Origin: Leptospira weilii serovar Ranarum str. ICFT
GTDB taxonomy: Bacteria > Spirochaetota > Leptospiria > Leptospirales > Leptospiraceae
NCBI RefSeq assembly: GCF_000332415.1
Contig: NZ_AOHC02000006.1
Span: 8,001-39,807, forward strand
Direction: 5' to 3'
DNA: 31,807 nucleotides
The position numbers and the translations under genes were made by a program. Below, in pieces: positions 12,732 to 30,972 of this stretch; position 1 is the first letter of the stretch, and every line of letters starts with the position of its first letter. Under the pieces are notes generated by a model, which ran no database searches, was not told the DNA's origin, and saw only the letters and a program-made list of their open reading frames with translations.

Positions 12732-14789
12732 ATGAAAAGTTTCTCAATGATTCTAATCTGTCTTTTTTTATCCGGAACCGCAATGGATCTTCACGCGCGT
12801 CGCGAAAGAGTCATTGAAAATCCGGTCGATATGGTCGCGGGATTCGAAAGTCATGTCAACCCTCCCGCCGAGTTATTTTATCGGGCCGAGATAATGGACC
12901 CGGAACAGCTTAGGGGTTCGGATGGATTTTGGTCGGCCGGTATGTCGGCAAATCCGGGTAATTCCGATCGTTCCCTATTCAATCACGTTTCTCCCGGAGC
13001 CCATTCCGGACGCTCGGCTTATATTAGCGCCACTCGAACTTTGAGAGACGCTCACATATTCGGGAATTCGAATATTCCTCATGATTATTACATTTATCTA
13101 ATTGCCGGTGGGAGTAATATTTTCGATGTACAAGGTTCTCTGGGTCCTTACACTCCTCCCGATGCGAGAGGCGACGTCGCCGCATTGTTCCGAATCACTT
13201 GGGGTCAAGTTTACGGTTGGTATCCTGTCAGCTTCGGGATTCAAGGCGCATTGGAACACAATCCTATGTTTGATAGAGGGAGATACGGGAATGCTACCTC
13301 TTCGCCCGGATTTCCGGAACTGGCCGGGTTTCCTCAAGGTGATCCCAGATGGGGAAATCTGTTTTTTTCAAACGTCGCAGGATGTGATAACCCTTTACGA
13401 AGCTCCGTAAGATGTTATTTAAAGCAGGGGATGTCGGATACGGCGCAGAAAATTTTCGATCTGAGCGCCAAGAAGAGTAGGATACCGATTCTTCCGCTTT
13501 TTAAAACTCCCATCTCCCAAGTAGCGTCCAGTAAGGGAACTTTTGTAAGTTTATCGAACTATCTGGCCGGTCTTTGTTATGTTACGGCGAAAAATAAAAT
13601 CGAATGTAGATCCGTACTGAACAATGGAAAACTCGGTTCCATCAAAGAAACCGCAATCGGTGATACGGGTTACGATGACTCGTATATGTTCGGGGATGTT
13701 AATAACGATCAGAAGGATGATTTTTGTCGTCTGACGGCGGTGTCGAACGGGAATCCATTACTAAAATGTAATCTAGGCGACGGCAACGGAAGTTTTCCGA
13801 CCGAGGTTAATTTTGGTTCCGTGGACGGCGGTTGGGCCTCCGGTGGAGCGGTTAATAAACGTATGATTGTAAAAGGAATTACCGGGAGGTCTTATTTTTG
13901 CCGAATTATAACCGTAGATTGGTATGAGATCTCCTGTAGGCAGTTGGTTCAAAATCGGAGCGGAAGTTCCGTTACTTTTACTCTTGGAGAATCCGGCACT
14001 ACAAACGATAGGAATTATTATTCCACTTTGGCCGAGGAATTCGGTATTTTCACCGATTCCAATCAAGACGGCGTACCGGATTGGTGTAATATTAAAAATC
14101 AGCAATATGATAAATTCGATTTGAATTGCTGGTGGTCCTTGAAGAGTCGGCAGTTTTCCGAACGTGTGCCGATCAAAGATCTATCGGGAGATACGAACAA
14201 CGAGGTAATGACTAGCGCTAGGATTATGAATCCTCGGATAAACGATTTTTGTTCCGTTCCTAAAAATCAGCTCAATAGTTCCGTTATGTGTTATAGCTTT
14301 ACGAGCGCTAAACAGTACAAATCGACCCCCGAATTCAATTACGCGACTCGGCTTACGGAAGCGAAAGGTCTTATGAGCAAAGACGGCAACTCTCTTTGTG
14401 CTACGGAAGTTAGAAGCGAAGGTAAAACGATGAGGCTTTCCTGTGTTTCAAAAAATTCCAAATCTAAAACCGGATTTAGTTCCGTTTTTTCTACGCCCGA
14501 CTTTGATGATTATGGAAATGTTTTGGACGAAAAGCGGGTAAAAATCGTTTATTCCAACGGAAGGAGTTTATTTTGTGCGATCGGAAAAGATGCCGCCGCC
14601 TGTTTGCCTCTCAATCAAAATGGGCCGGCCTGCCAACGTGTAGCCTCGGTTCAGACAAGTTCTGCAAGGGCTCTTAGAAGCGGTTTCACTGGATTGGAGG
14701 ACTTTCAAGGAAAAAATGAATGTTTGGGGTTAAACTCCAAAGACAGGTGTTATAGGGAGGATGGAATGTGTTATAAGTGGGATTATTGA
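12732..14789 (+). CDS. Secreted enterotoxin-A-like (ADP-ribosyltransferase fold) protein with putative seven-bladed propeller
   Basis: Start ATG 12732 follows AAAGGTG; residue numbers count from it (685 aa). A signal peptide (1-22, cut after LHA) is followed at about 45-228 by a domain that, from memory, aligns with cholera toxin A1. Matches: LFYRAE with Arg51 (CT Arg7), LFNH with His85 (CT His44), [13 protein letters not shown] (98-101 against CT STS), [26 protein letters not shown] and LAGFP. The nicking loop is [11 protein letters not shown] (Cys218, Cys228), as in CT between Cys187 and Cys199. The CT Glu110-x-Glu112 pair is replaced by Arg146-Gly-Asp148. Residues about 275-630 hold seven repeats, each with a Cys pair (282/292, 332/346, 390/402, 452/466, 507/520, 556/571, 615/624) and some FG-GAP-like [10 protein letters not shown] or [11 protein letters not shown] loops. 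This suggests a disulfide-pinned propeller. No B-subunit gene is adjacent. The target is unknown and the activity doubtful. Confidence 0.8.
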   Translation: MKSFSMILICLFLSGTAMDLHARRERVIENPVDMVAGFESHVNPPAELFYRAEIMDPEQLRGSDGFWSAGMSANPGNSDRSLFNHVSPGAHSGRSAYISATRTLRDAHIFGNSNIPHDYYIYLIAGGSNIFDVQGSLGPYTPPDARGDVAALFRITWGQVYGWYPVSFGIQGALEHNPMFDRGRYGNATSSPGFPELAGFPQGDPRWGNLFFSNVAGCDNPLRSSVRCYLKQGMSDTAQKIFDLSAKKSRIPILPLFKTPISQVASSKGTFVSLSNYLAGLCYVTAKNKIECRSVLNNGKLGSIKETAIGDTGYDDSYMFGDVNNDQKDDFCRLTAVSNGNPLLKCNLGDGNGSFPTEVNFGSVDGGWASGGAVNKRMIVKGITGRSYFCRIITVDWYEISCRQLVQNRSGSSVTFTLGESGTTNDRNYYSTLAEEFGIFTDSNQDGVPDWCNIKNQQYDKFDLNCWWSLKSRQFSERVPIKDLSGDTNNEVMTSARIMNPRINDFCSVPKNQLNSSVMCYSFTSAKQYKSTPEFNYATRLTEAKGLMSKDGNSLCATEVRSEGKTMRLSCVSKNSKSKTGFSSVFSTPDFDDYGNVLDEKRVKIVYSNGRSLFCAIGKDAAACLPLNQNGPACQRVASVQTSSARALRSGFTGLEDFQGKNECLGLNSKDRCYREDGMCYKWDY

Positions 14790-14871
14790 ACGGTCTTTGC
14801 GGAAAGCCGGATATTTTAGAAATTTATAAAATACTGATATAAGTCGTTCTCCGAATCGAACGCGTATGGGC

Positions 14872-14901
14872 AACTTCGGCGGCAGTTCGTAAGCCGAAGT
14901 T
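14872..14901 (+). terminator. Candidate terminator behind the enterotoxin-like gene
   Basis: Perfect 9-bp stem AACTTCGGC / GCCGAAGTT with a 12-base loop, followed by TTATAAAA rather than a long T-run. It lies 82 bp after the stop codon. Strength is uncertain because of the weak tail. Confidence 0.55.
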
Positions 14902-14980
14902 TTATAAAACGATAAAGTCGATTGAAATCAAATCGTCTATTCCGTATTTTCCTACGGAAAAAACTGTGGAAATCGATTTA

Positions 14981-15057
14981 GAGCCGGTCTCAAAACTGGT
15001 AGATTGTTTCTCAATTCCAGCTTATCTCAAGTTCTATCAAAGTTTTGAGACCGGCTC
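14981..15057. mobile_element. MITE-like element of 77 bp with TTA target duplication
   Basis: Near-terminal inverted repeats GAGCCGGTCTCAAAACT and AGTTTTGAGACCGGCTC are perfect over 17 bp. TTA precedes (14978-14980) and follows (15058-15060). Three-base TNA duplications and GAGCC-type ends are typical of the IS1031 branch of the IS5 family. No coding capacity. Confidence 0.78.
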
Positions 15058-15064
15058 TTAAGAA

Positions 15065-15167
15065 TAGAGTTGTTGAAAAATTCAACGGTCGCGATTCACA
15101 AAACTGCTTTAATCGTCCATTTCAATGAAATAGAAACAAATGGAGAATTAATTTTTCAACAACTCTA
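15065..15167. mobile_element. MITE-like element, copy 2 (103 bp, TA-flanked)
   Basis: The 18-bp ends TAGAGTTGTTGAAAAATT and AATTTTTCAACAACTCTA are perfect inverted repeats including the TA dinucleotides. The interior matches copy 1 at 6621-6725 (GTCGCGATTCACAAAACTGC). It lies 7 bp after the IS5-type MITE. No coding capacity. Confidence 0.82.
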
Positions 15168-15268
15168 ATATATTCGTATCCAACTTGGGAAAAATATTTT
15201 CGATTCGTCGTATTCGGGATTTTTTTTTCCTCTAATTCCATGGTTCTTACGGAAAACTCGGTAACAAA

Positions 15269-15439
15269 ATGAAAGATTCGTCGTTTCACGCAGATGTAAA
15301 AGAGAAAAACCCGGATCGTTTCGAAGATATTTTGAACGGAGATATTTTGATTCAAGAAATACTCCAATCGTTCAAAAATTTCGATCGTGTATTTGAAAAT
15401 ATACTTCCGGAGCTTTTTTCTCCGGAAGACGATTTGTAG
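15269..15439 (+). CDS. Small acidic hypothetical protein (56 aa)
   Basis: Short frame MKDSSFHADVKEKNPDRFED, then ILNGDILIQEILQSF and ending LPELFSPEDD-L. It is rich in Asp/Glu with an amphipathic helix pattern in the middle, which looks coding. ATG 15269 has GGAAAA some 13 bases upstream. It ends one base before the stop of the convergent cyclase gene. A 9-bp hairpin CTTCCGGAG / CTCCGGAAG (15404-15428) lies in its last codons. I do not recognise the protein. The minus-strand 81-codon frame over the same area is Phe/Ile-rich and less credible. Confidence 0.5.
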   Translation: MKDSSFHADVKEKNPDRFEDILNGDILIQEILQSFKNFDRVFENILPELFSPEDDL

Positions 15440-15440
15440 T

Positions 15441-17051
<1,611 letters not shown>

Positions 17052-17233
17052 TAAAACCTTCGGATTTGACGGGGATATAAAAAAATAATTGGCGTCCTAT
17101 ATGGAAGGGTAGAGAATTACAGACTCGGTTGTCAATAGAAGATCGTCGTCCACTTGATTCTTGAAAAAGCTAACGCGGGTTAAAGAGAATCATGAAAATA
17201 CTGTTAGACGGTTTACCGTTTTAGGATCATTGA

Positions 17234-18943
<1,710 letters not shown>

Positions 18944-19062
18944 ATGTCTTTGTAGCTTTTTCTAAAATCCACTTGTCATTATTTTTTTTCCAATTAACGT
19001 TAGGTTCTGCGTTTTTTGAGGATTCGACGAGTCGAATCCATTAGCGAGGGTGGGTACTTCCA

Positions 19063-19452
<390 letters not shown>

Positions 19453-19455
19453 AAG

Positions 19456-19800
19456 TCAAACCGATCGCTCATCTTTGCTATCGCAAAGAGCCTCCGGTCT
19501 AACTCAATCTCACTCCCTGGTGCTGCGACCCATCGGGAGCAGTGCCACTTTAGTTACCCGGGTCGTTCGATAATGCTCCGCTGCCTACGGCCATAGCTCG
19601 CTTCCTAAGGGGCGCTCATCTTTGCTATCGCAAAGAGCCTCCGGTCTAACTCAATCTCACTCCCTAAGGGTCGTTCGATAATGCTCCGCTGCCTACGGCC
19701 ATAGCTCGCTTCCTAAGGGGCGCTCATCTTTGCTATCGCAAAGAGCCTCCGGCGACGCTCCGCTGCCTACGGCCATAGCTCGCTTCCTAAGGGGCGCTCG
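19456..19800. repeat. Hairpin-repeat mosaic with imperfect tandem copies
   Basis: Gene-free block built of repeated modules. CTTTGCTATCGCAAAG (a 6-bp stem) followed by AGCCTCCGG starts at 19473, 19620 and 19728. CTGCCTACGGCCATAGCTCG-CTTCCTAAGGGGCGCTC occurs three times, ending at about 19617, 19725 and 19800. CTCAATCTCACTCCC occurs twice. GGTGCTGCGACCCATCGGGAGCAGTGCC (about 19520-19547) is the same hairpin as at 30838. The block reaches the stop codon of the chemoreceptor gene. Confidence 0.85.
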
Positions 19801-21876
19801 CTATATTTTAAACTGATTGATGAGGCGTAACAATCCTTCCGATTGAGTGTGCATGTTCTTTGAAAATCCGGTTAAGTCGTCCGCGCCGCCTGCGATCTCT
19901 TGAGTTCCGTCCGAGATACTCAAGATCGTTTTTGTGATCTCTTCCGAAGCGCGTCTTTGTTCCTGAACGGCTCCTTCGATTTGAAGGCTGAAACTCATGA
20001 GTGAACTCGCGCTCTGATGAATTTTCTCCGTATTCTTTTCCTGAGTGTTCACCGAATCCAAAACGTTTTTCGCCGAAACTCCGAACATATCCACGGAACT
20101 TCTGAGTTTTGCCAGAATTCCGGACGCTTCCTTAACCTTACCCGTTCCGTTCATTACGGCGCGGTTCGTCGATTCCACAAGTTGTCCGATTTCTTGAACG
20201 CTGTTGGAAGTTTGAGACGCGAGTTTGGAAATTTCTTCCGCAACGACCGCAAATCCTTTTCCGGCTTCACCGGCTCGTGCGGCTTCGATGGCGGCGTTTA
20301 ACGCGAGTAAGTTGGTCTTTTCGGAGATGTCCGTGATGATGGAAAGAATTTCGTTGATCCGGGAAGCGCTGTCCCCGATTTCGTCCATCGCCTTCGTGGA
20401 TTGATTCATGGAACTTTCTCCGGTGATCGCTTGTTGTTGCGATTCACTCGCGAGAAAGGCGAGAGATTTCATCTCTTCGTTGATTTTCGCGATCTGTTCC
20501 TTCAAAAGAACCACGTTTCCGTCGATGTCTTTCATGTGGGAAATCGCCTTTTCCATCGACGTACCCACATTTTCCGCAGAAGAGGCCAGTTCCTCGATCG
20601 CCGCCGAAGATTCTTCCGATGCGGAAGCTTGTTCCTGTGCGACGTCGTAAAAACTTTTGGACGATTCCGCCATCTGATCCGAAGTGGAATTCAAGGATTC
20701 GGAAGAACCTTTGATCTCTAAGATGATCTTTTTGATGTTGTTCTTCATGTGGTCCAAGGAAATAAGAAGTTTTCCGATTTCGTCCTTACGTTCGTACTTA
20801 TTATCTACGATCAGGTTTCCGGAGGAAATTTCCTCGGAAAAGGAGATTGCGGCGTTGATCCCGTTCGTAATCAATTTTTGGAATATTATATTTAATACGA
20901 TTAGGATGGCGATCATCGTGACCAAGGAAGTGGCTATGGTTTCCAGGATGATCAAGGACAGATTTTTCCAAAAGATGTTGTCGGGAACGCTGACTTCCAA
21001 AATCCATTTCTTATCGTAATTTCCGAGATAGAAAGAATAGAAAAAATGAATGGCCTTGTTTTTTTCATAAACCTGGATTTCTTTTTTCTTACTTCCTTCT
21101 AAAATCATTTTTTTCCATTCAGGATCTTGAATCTCTTTTCCCACCAGTTCGGGTTGTTGTCCGTTTGCCGCATAAAAACCTCCGGGGGAAATCAGGTTCA
21201 CGTATCCTTCTCCCTGATAGGGACGAATCGGAGCCAACATCTCCTGCATGTTTTTCATGGCGATGTCCATGCCGACGGCACCCGCAAATTCTCCGTTTCT
21301 ACGCACCGGTTTTACCACCGAAATCATTAAAACTTCTTTGCCGGACACCGGATAAGCGAACGGATCCGCGATATAGTCCATCCCCGTTTTTTTCGGAATA
21401 TTATAAAAGTATCCGCTTACGTCTTGATTTTCGTAGTAGATCACCGGCTCGAGTACAAGGGGGCGATCCGGACCCGCCGACTTATTGAGATACGGAATGA
21501 ATCTTCCGGTGGTATCGTAACCTTGTTTATTGATGTATTGAGAATCCTGAGAGTCGAACTTTCCCGGTTCAAAAACACACCAGGAACCGAAGTAATTCGG
21601 ATCGGAATTTACGAGATCTTTCAACGTTTCTACGGTTTCTTCTCTTGTCGGTTTCGCGTGTGAAAGTTGGAACTCGAGTCCTCTTAAACCGCCTAAGGCT
21701 TTATCGAAAAAGTCCTGGATTTCGAAAGCGTATCGAAAAGCGACCATGGATGAGGATTCTTTGATGTCCTGCGTAAGTTTAAAATAAGTCGTGATCGCAT
21801 TGATGGCGGTGATCGTAAGGCTTCCCGCGATGAGTACGAGTGCGAGATATAACGAAATTCTAAACCGGATGCTCAT
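19801..21876 (-). CDS. Methyl-accepting chemotaxis protein with periplasmic dCache-type sensor
   Basis: Transmembrane chemoreceptor. Membrane helix 1 is at about 8-30 ([19 protein letters not shown]). A large periplasmic sensor of about 280 residues follows, with dCache-like features ([58 protein letters not shown]). Membrane helix 2 is at about 308-332 ([20 protein letters not shown]), then a HAMP region. The cytoplasmic coiled coil has the conserved tip [31 protein letters not shown] that binds CheA/CheW. The ligand is unknown. ATG 21876 follows GAGGAAAATTC. The gene lies 24 bp downstream of the outer-membrane protein gene on the same strand, so the two are probably one operon. Confidence 0.94.
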   Translation of the reverse strand: MSIRFRISLYLALVLIAGSLTITAINAITTYFKLTQDIKESSSMVAFRYAFEIQDFFDKALGGLRGLEFQLSHAKPTREETVETLKDLVNSDPNYFGSWCVFEPGKFDSQDSQYINKQGYDTTGRFIPYLNKSAGPDRPLVLEPVIYYENQDVSGYFYNIPKKTGMDYIADPFAYPVSGKEVLMISVVKPVRRNGEFAGAVGMDIAMKNMQEMLAPIRPYQGEGYVNLISPGGFYAANGQQPELVGKEIQDPEWKKMILEGSKKKEIQVYEKNKAIHFFYSFYLGNYDKKWILEVSVPDNIFWKNLSLIILETIATSLVTMIAILIVLNIIFQKLITNGINAAISFSEEISSGNLIVDNKYERKDEIGKLLISLDHMKNNIKKIILEIKGSSESLNSTSDQMAESSKSFYDVAQEQASASEESSAAIEELASSAENVGTSMEKAISHMKDIDGNVVLLKEQIAKINEEMKSLAFLASESQQQAITGESSMNQSTKAMDEIGDSASRINEILSIITDISEKTNLLALNAAIEAARAGEAGKGFAVVAEEISKLASQTSNSVQEIGQLVESTNRAVMNGTGKVKEASGILAKLRSSVDMFGVSAKNVLDSVNTQEKNTEKIHQSASSLMSFSLQIEGAVQEQRRASEEITKTILSISDGTQEIAGGADDLTGFSKNMHTQSEGLLRLINQFKI

Positions 21877-21900
21877 GAATTTTCCTCTTCCATTTGAATT

Positions 21901-23469
<1,569 letters not shown>

Positions 23470-24067
23470 ACGTTTGCCACTTTATTCATTTTTTATTTCC
23501 TAATTTTCAAATTTCAAACGGAAATGAAATTTCAAATTTTAGGACGTTGACCGCCTTAGCGACCCGAAAAGATAACAAAAATAGAAAGGAAAGAGAAGAA
23601 TCAACTAGGAAAAACATTTTCTTTCGGCAAACCGAAACGTAGAATTTATTTTAAAACCGGCGTTCTTTTTTTTGCCGTTGGACGAAATACGTCGTTTGGT
23701 TTGGAAAGTTTTAGGAACGGATTCCGGATGATCTTTCCTAAATCCGGAAGAATTGAGACAAAATTGAGGTTTTTTATAGAAGATTTTAACCAATCAAAGC
23801 GGAAAGTTTTTAAGATCCGAGGAAACTCATTCGTACATGGAAACGGTTTCTTTAAAAAAACAAATCGTTTTGGTTTGTTGTTTCTAAGAATTAAGAATAA
23901 AATTATATAAAGATATCCGTATTTTATAATTTTAATAAGGAGTTCAAATCTTCAAGTGGTAAGTTGACAAGTGATCGGCGCGGATCGGTCTCGGAAATTT
24001 AGAAACGAGATGAGTAGAACTTCTATAAAATTTGGATTCTAACGTTAAGGTATAAAATTCCGACCTC
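23470..24067. other. 598-bp intergenic region without a convincing gene
   Basis: AT-rich stretch between two minus-strand genes. Short frames (minus 23605-23793, plus 23701-23910) are basic and Phe/Lys-rich, overlap each other and lack ribosome-binding sites. TTTTAATAAGGAGTTCAAAT at about 23930-23949 offers a good Shine-Dalgarno (AAGGAG) without a long frame behind it. The promoter of the outer-membrane protein gene should lie near 23470-23600, but no clear boxes are visible. Confidence 0.5.
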
Positions 24068-25102
24068 TTAATCCGAGCGCATTTCCAAAAAAAGACGATC
24101 CAAAAACTCCCTTTGTTTTTTACACCTGGGTTCTTGAATTCCGTTTTTCATTTCGTAGATTTTTTTTCCGTTTTGAACGACTTCCAAAGTCCAAATTTTC
24201 TTTTGTAATTTCGTATGGACGTAGGAAACAAACGAGTCCGCAAAAAAATCGTCCCCGTTTGTCGCGGAATAAAGAGTGGGAAAGGGCGTTTGTTCCAAGG
24301 CGGGATAAATCTTTTTCCAGTTGTTTTCGAGTTCGATCGGTTGGGAGGAATAAAATCGGATTTCCTTACGAATCGGAAACGTCGAATCCAAATCCGAAAC
24401 GTTTTCTGTCTCCCAAATCCCCTTTGAAAATTCGAATGTACGAAAGTTTCGATATTTCTCCCGAAAGTCGGGAACGATTTTTTTCTGAACGCCGATGATA
24501 TGACCGACTTCGTGTAACAAGATGTATTCGATCGCCCTCGAAAGATCGTCTTCGGAATCCGATTCGATTCTGACTTGGATTTGGACGTTTCCGGACGCGA
24601 AGGGAGAATTTTCTTTTTTCGTAATCCATCGGTTTGCGGTTCGGGTCAATAGGTTCGTATCTAAAAAGATCACGCCGCCTAAGGGAACCTCTCCGTCGTA
24701 AACGAAAGAACTGAGTCCGGTACTTCCCAAGTTTTTACAAAGAATCACTCGAAAGAGGGAACGATCGAGCAAGGTATTTACGGAATTCGGAAGGGACTTT
24801 CGAACGGCTCGTATGCGATTCTTCCAAGGTTCCAAATCGATTTCCGCTTCCGGTGAATCGTTAAAACCGTCGATTCGATTCATTTCCCGAATAAAGTTTT
24901 GTTCGTCCGAGTCAAGACCGGCGATTCTGTGTTCCCAACCTTCGGATAAGGAATAACGTTCGGCTTTTGTGATCGGATGATCTTTAAAAAGCGGATAATA
25001 CGGATTGTTTCCGGAAGGTTTACAAAAAAAAAGCGCGAAAAAAACGGATACGATCCAAAAGGTTTGGAAAGATTTTTCCAAAGCGCCGCCGGGTAAATAC
25101 AT
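24068..25102 (-). CDS. Putative zinc-metalloprotease-like lipoprotein (HExxH)
   Basis: With ATG 25102 as start, the N-terminus MYLPGGALEKSFQTFWIVSV continues FFALFF and then Cys27, a plausible spirochaetal lipobox; the open frame extends upstream to 25231 but would bury this signal. The 344-residue protein has one recognisable motif, LLHEVGHIIG (His196, Glu197, His200), the zinc-binding pattern of gluzincin/metzincin-type proteases. The third ligand could be in FFADSFVSYVH further on, which has an appropriate acidic residue after the helix. I do not recognise the family. It is divergently transcribed from the next gene with only about 50 bp between the starts. It should face the periplasm or the cell surface; whether it is proteolytic is untested. 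Confidence 0.65.
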   Translation of the reverse strand: MYLPGGALEKSFQTFWIVSVFFALFFCKPSGNNPYYPLFKDHPITKAERYSLSEGWEHRIAGLDSDEQNFIREMNRIDGFNDSPEAEIDLEPWKNRIRAVRKSLPNSVNTLLDRSLFRVILCKNLGSTGLSSFVYDGEVPLGGVIFLDTNLLTRTANRWITKKENSPFASGNVQIQVRIESDSEDDLSRAIEYILLHEVGHIIGVQKKIVPDFREKYRNFRTFEFSKGIWETENVSDLDSTFPIRKEIRFYSSQPIELENNWKKIYPALEQTPFPTLYSATNGDDFFADSFVSYVHTKLQKKIWTLEVVQNGKKIYEMKNGIQEPRCKKQREFLDRLFLEMRSD

Positions 25103-25153
25103 ACGAAAGATTTTTCTAAAGTGTCGAAATAAGTAAACAGGAAGCTTGTCGTT

Positions 25154-26963
<1,810 letters not shown>

Positions 26964-26970
26964 AAAATAA

Positions 26971-27744
<774 letters not shown>

Positions 27745-27779
27745 AATAACGAGAGTTAGGCGGAAGGGAGGATGAACGA

Positions 27780-27804
27780 ACGCCCGAGTTCGGCGTAGGT
27801 TTTT
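27780..27804 (+). terminator. Candidate intrinsic terminator after the hydratase gene
   Basis: Stem ACGCC / GGCGT with a 7-base loop, followed by AGG and then a run of five T. Located 35 bp downstream of the hydratase stop codon and before the DUF192 gene. Confidence 0.55.
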
Positions 27805-27859
27805 CAAAGAAGTTGAAAATGGAAGCGATCATCGATTCCAAAAGAAAAAACAAAAAACT

Positions 27860-28315
27860 ATGTTTGCATCCAAATTTAAAATTCCATTCATAATCTGTTT
27901 CATCTTCGCCGTTTCATACAACGTCGGTTCCAAGGACCTCGAAAAAATCACGATCTACGTGGACGAACATCCCCTTCTGGTGGAGGTCGTTAACACACCC
28001 GCGGACCGCGCCAAAGGTTTGATGTATCGAAAGTTCATGGGAGAAGACGAAGGGATGCTTTTCGTTTTCGCACAACCGGAATACTTGAGCTTTTGGATGA
28101 AAAATACGCGGATTCCGCTCAGCATCGCGTATTTCAATCCGGACAAAAGAATCACGGACATACACGATATGAAACCCAATCAAACTTCGGAGTTGTATCA
28201 CTCGAGCGAAAAGGCGTTGTATGCTTTGGAAGTGAATCAGGGTTGGTTTGCAAAAAGAAAGATCGGCAAATACGGGGTCTTAAAAATTCCCGACCGAGTG
28301 AAAGCGGCCCAGTAA
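27860..28315 (+). CDS. DUF192 family exported protein
   Basis: A 151-residue protein with an N-terminal signal segment (FKIPFIICFIFAVSYNVGS, cut at about 24) and one DUF192 domain. Recognisable motifs are LLVEVVNTPADRAKGLMYRK, DEGMLFVFAQPEYLSFWMKN-TRIPLSIAYF, ITDIHDMKP and the late YALEVNQGWFAKRKI. The family is a small beta-barrel of unknown function, often periplasmic. ATG 27860 lacks a good Shine-Dalgarno; the upstream A-rich run (AAAAGAAAAAACAAAAAACT) may help. It stands alone: a terminator-like hairpin precedes it and a dispersed repeat follows 13 bp after its stop. Confidence 0.88.
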   Translation: MFASKFKIPFIICFIFAVSYNVGSKDLEKITIYVDEHPLLVEVVNTPADRAKGLMYRKFMGEDEGMLFVFAQPEYLSFWMKNTRIPLSIAYFNPDKRITDIHDMKPNQTSELYHSSEKALYALEVNQGWFAKRKIGKYGVLKIPDRVKAAQ

Positions 28316-28328
28316 TCGATTTGCTACC

Positions 28329-28418
28329 GATCTTTATAAAATCGAGTGCCGTTAATTTTTATCGCAAAGTACCGTTTCAATGCAAAATAATAAGTACTTT
28401 ATTATATAGTTATGAATA
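28329..28418 (+). repeat. Dispersed direct repeat, copy 2 (about 89 bp)
   Basis: Matches 1024-1112 in the same orientation with about ten substitutions. In this copy AAAGTAC (near 28365) and GTACTTT (near 28394) can pair as a 7-bp stem; in copy 1 the first arm is altered. It lies 13 bp after the DUF192 stop codon, so here it is purely intergenic. Confidence 0.8.
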
Positions 28419-28440
28419 ACGGTTACGGGAGTTTGATGTA

Positions 28441-28468
28441 AATCATCGGGGAAAATTCCCCGATGATT
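28441..28468. terminator. Palindromic terminator-like hairpin
   Basis: AATCATCGGGGAA pairs with TTCCCCGATGATT with almost no loop. It lies 9 bp beyond the stop codon of the DUF3332 gene on the minus strand. There is no strong T-run on either side, so it may act mainly to protect the 3' end of the RNA. Confidence 0.55.
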
Positions 28469-28477
28469 GGAAAGAAT

Positions 28478-29083
<606 letters not shown>

Positions 29084-29085
29084 GA

Positions 29086-29130
<45 letters not shown>

Positions 29131-29261
29131 TTGAAAATTATGCAAGGTTTTTCTTTTTTCAAAAAGGAAATTCGAGTTGGACGTATGGGGGCTTCGGATC
29201 ATAATTCCTTGACCGGAACCGTGTTTGAAAAAAGATAGAGGGAGTATCGGGAGCGAAAGGT

Positions 29262-30716
<1,455 letters not shown>

Positions 30717-30733
30717 TTGTAAAGAGAGTTTCG

Positions 30734-30972
30734 CTAAACGTCAGTTAGGCGGTTGAAGTTTTGGGCGAATCCAGCCCAGGCGCCGCGATCCATAGAGAGC
30801 GGCGGGTCGTTCGAGGTTTAACTCAATCTCACTTCCTGGTGCTGCGACCCATAGGGAGCAGTGCCACTTTAGTTACCTGGGTCGTTCGATTGGTCGTTCG
30901 ATTGGTCGTGATTTTCCCAACTTCGTTGGGAGCAAAAGATGACGCTCCGCTATCTTTTTGCTATCTCACTTC
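30734..30972. repeat. Hairpin-repeat mosaic upstream of IS110 copy B
   Basis: Begins with a diverged version of the 36-bp arm found at 2678 and 3671 and continues GGCGAATCCAGCCCAGG. The uninterrupted hairpin GGCGCCGCGATCCATAGAGA-GCGGCG starts at 30780. Next come CTCAATCTCACTTCC and GGTGCTGCGACCCATAGGGA-GCAGTGCC (30838). GTCGTTCGATTG is repeated, and CCCAACTTCGTTGGG is a further hairpin. The 91-codon frame across it (30761-31036) is repeat-derived and not credible. Confidence 0.85.

Noticed and set aside
12732..14789. Virulence-modifying (PF07598) protein
   Set aside because: No ricin-B-like N-terminal lectin domains or PF07598 C-terminal pattern; the N-terminal third aligns with enterotoxin A instead.
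14950..14972. TTCCGTA/TACGGAA-type hairpin near 14940-14960 as a terminator
   Set aside because: The tail is A-rich on the plus strand and the hairpin lacks a T-run in the sense that would be needed; the GCCGAAGTT hairpin at 14872 is a better candidate.
15122..15367. Minus-strand 81-codon frame
   Set aside because: It overlaps a MITE and the more plausible plus-strand frame 15269-15439, with low-complexity Phe/Ile composition.
19456..19800. CRISPR-like array
   Set aside because: The repeated units are long, adjoin directly, differ in spacing and contain no unique spacers; no cas genes are nearby.
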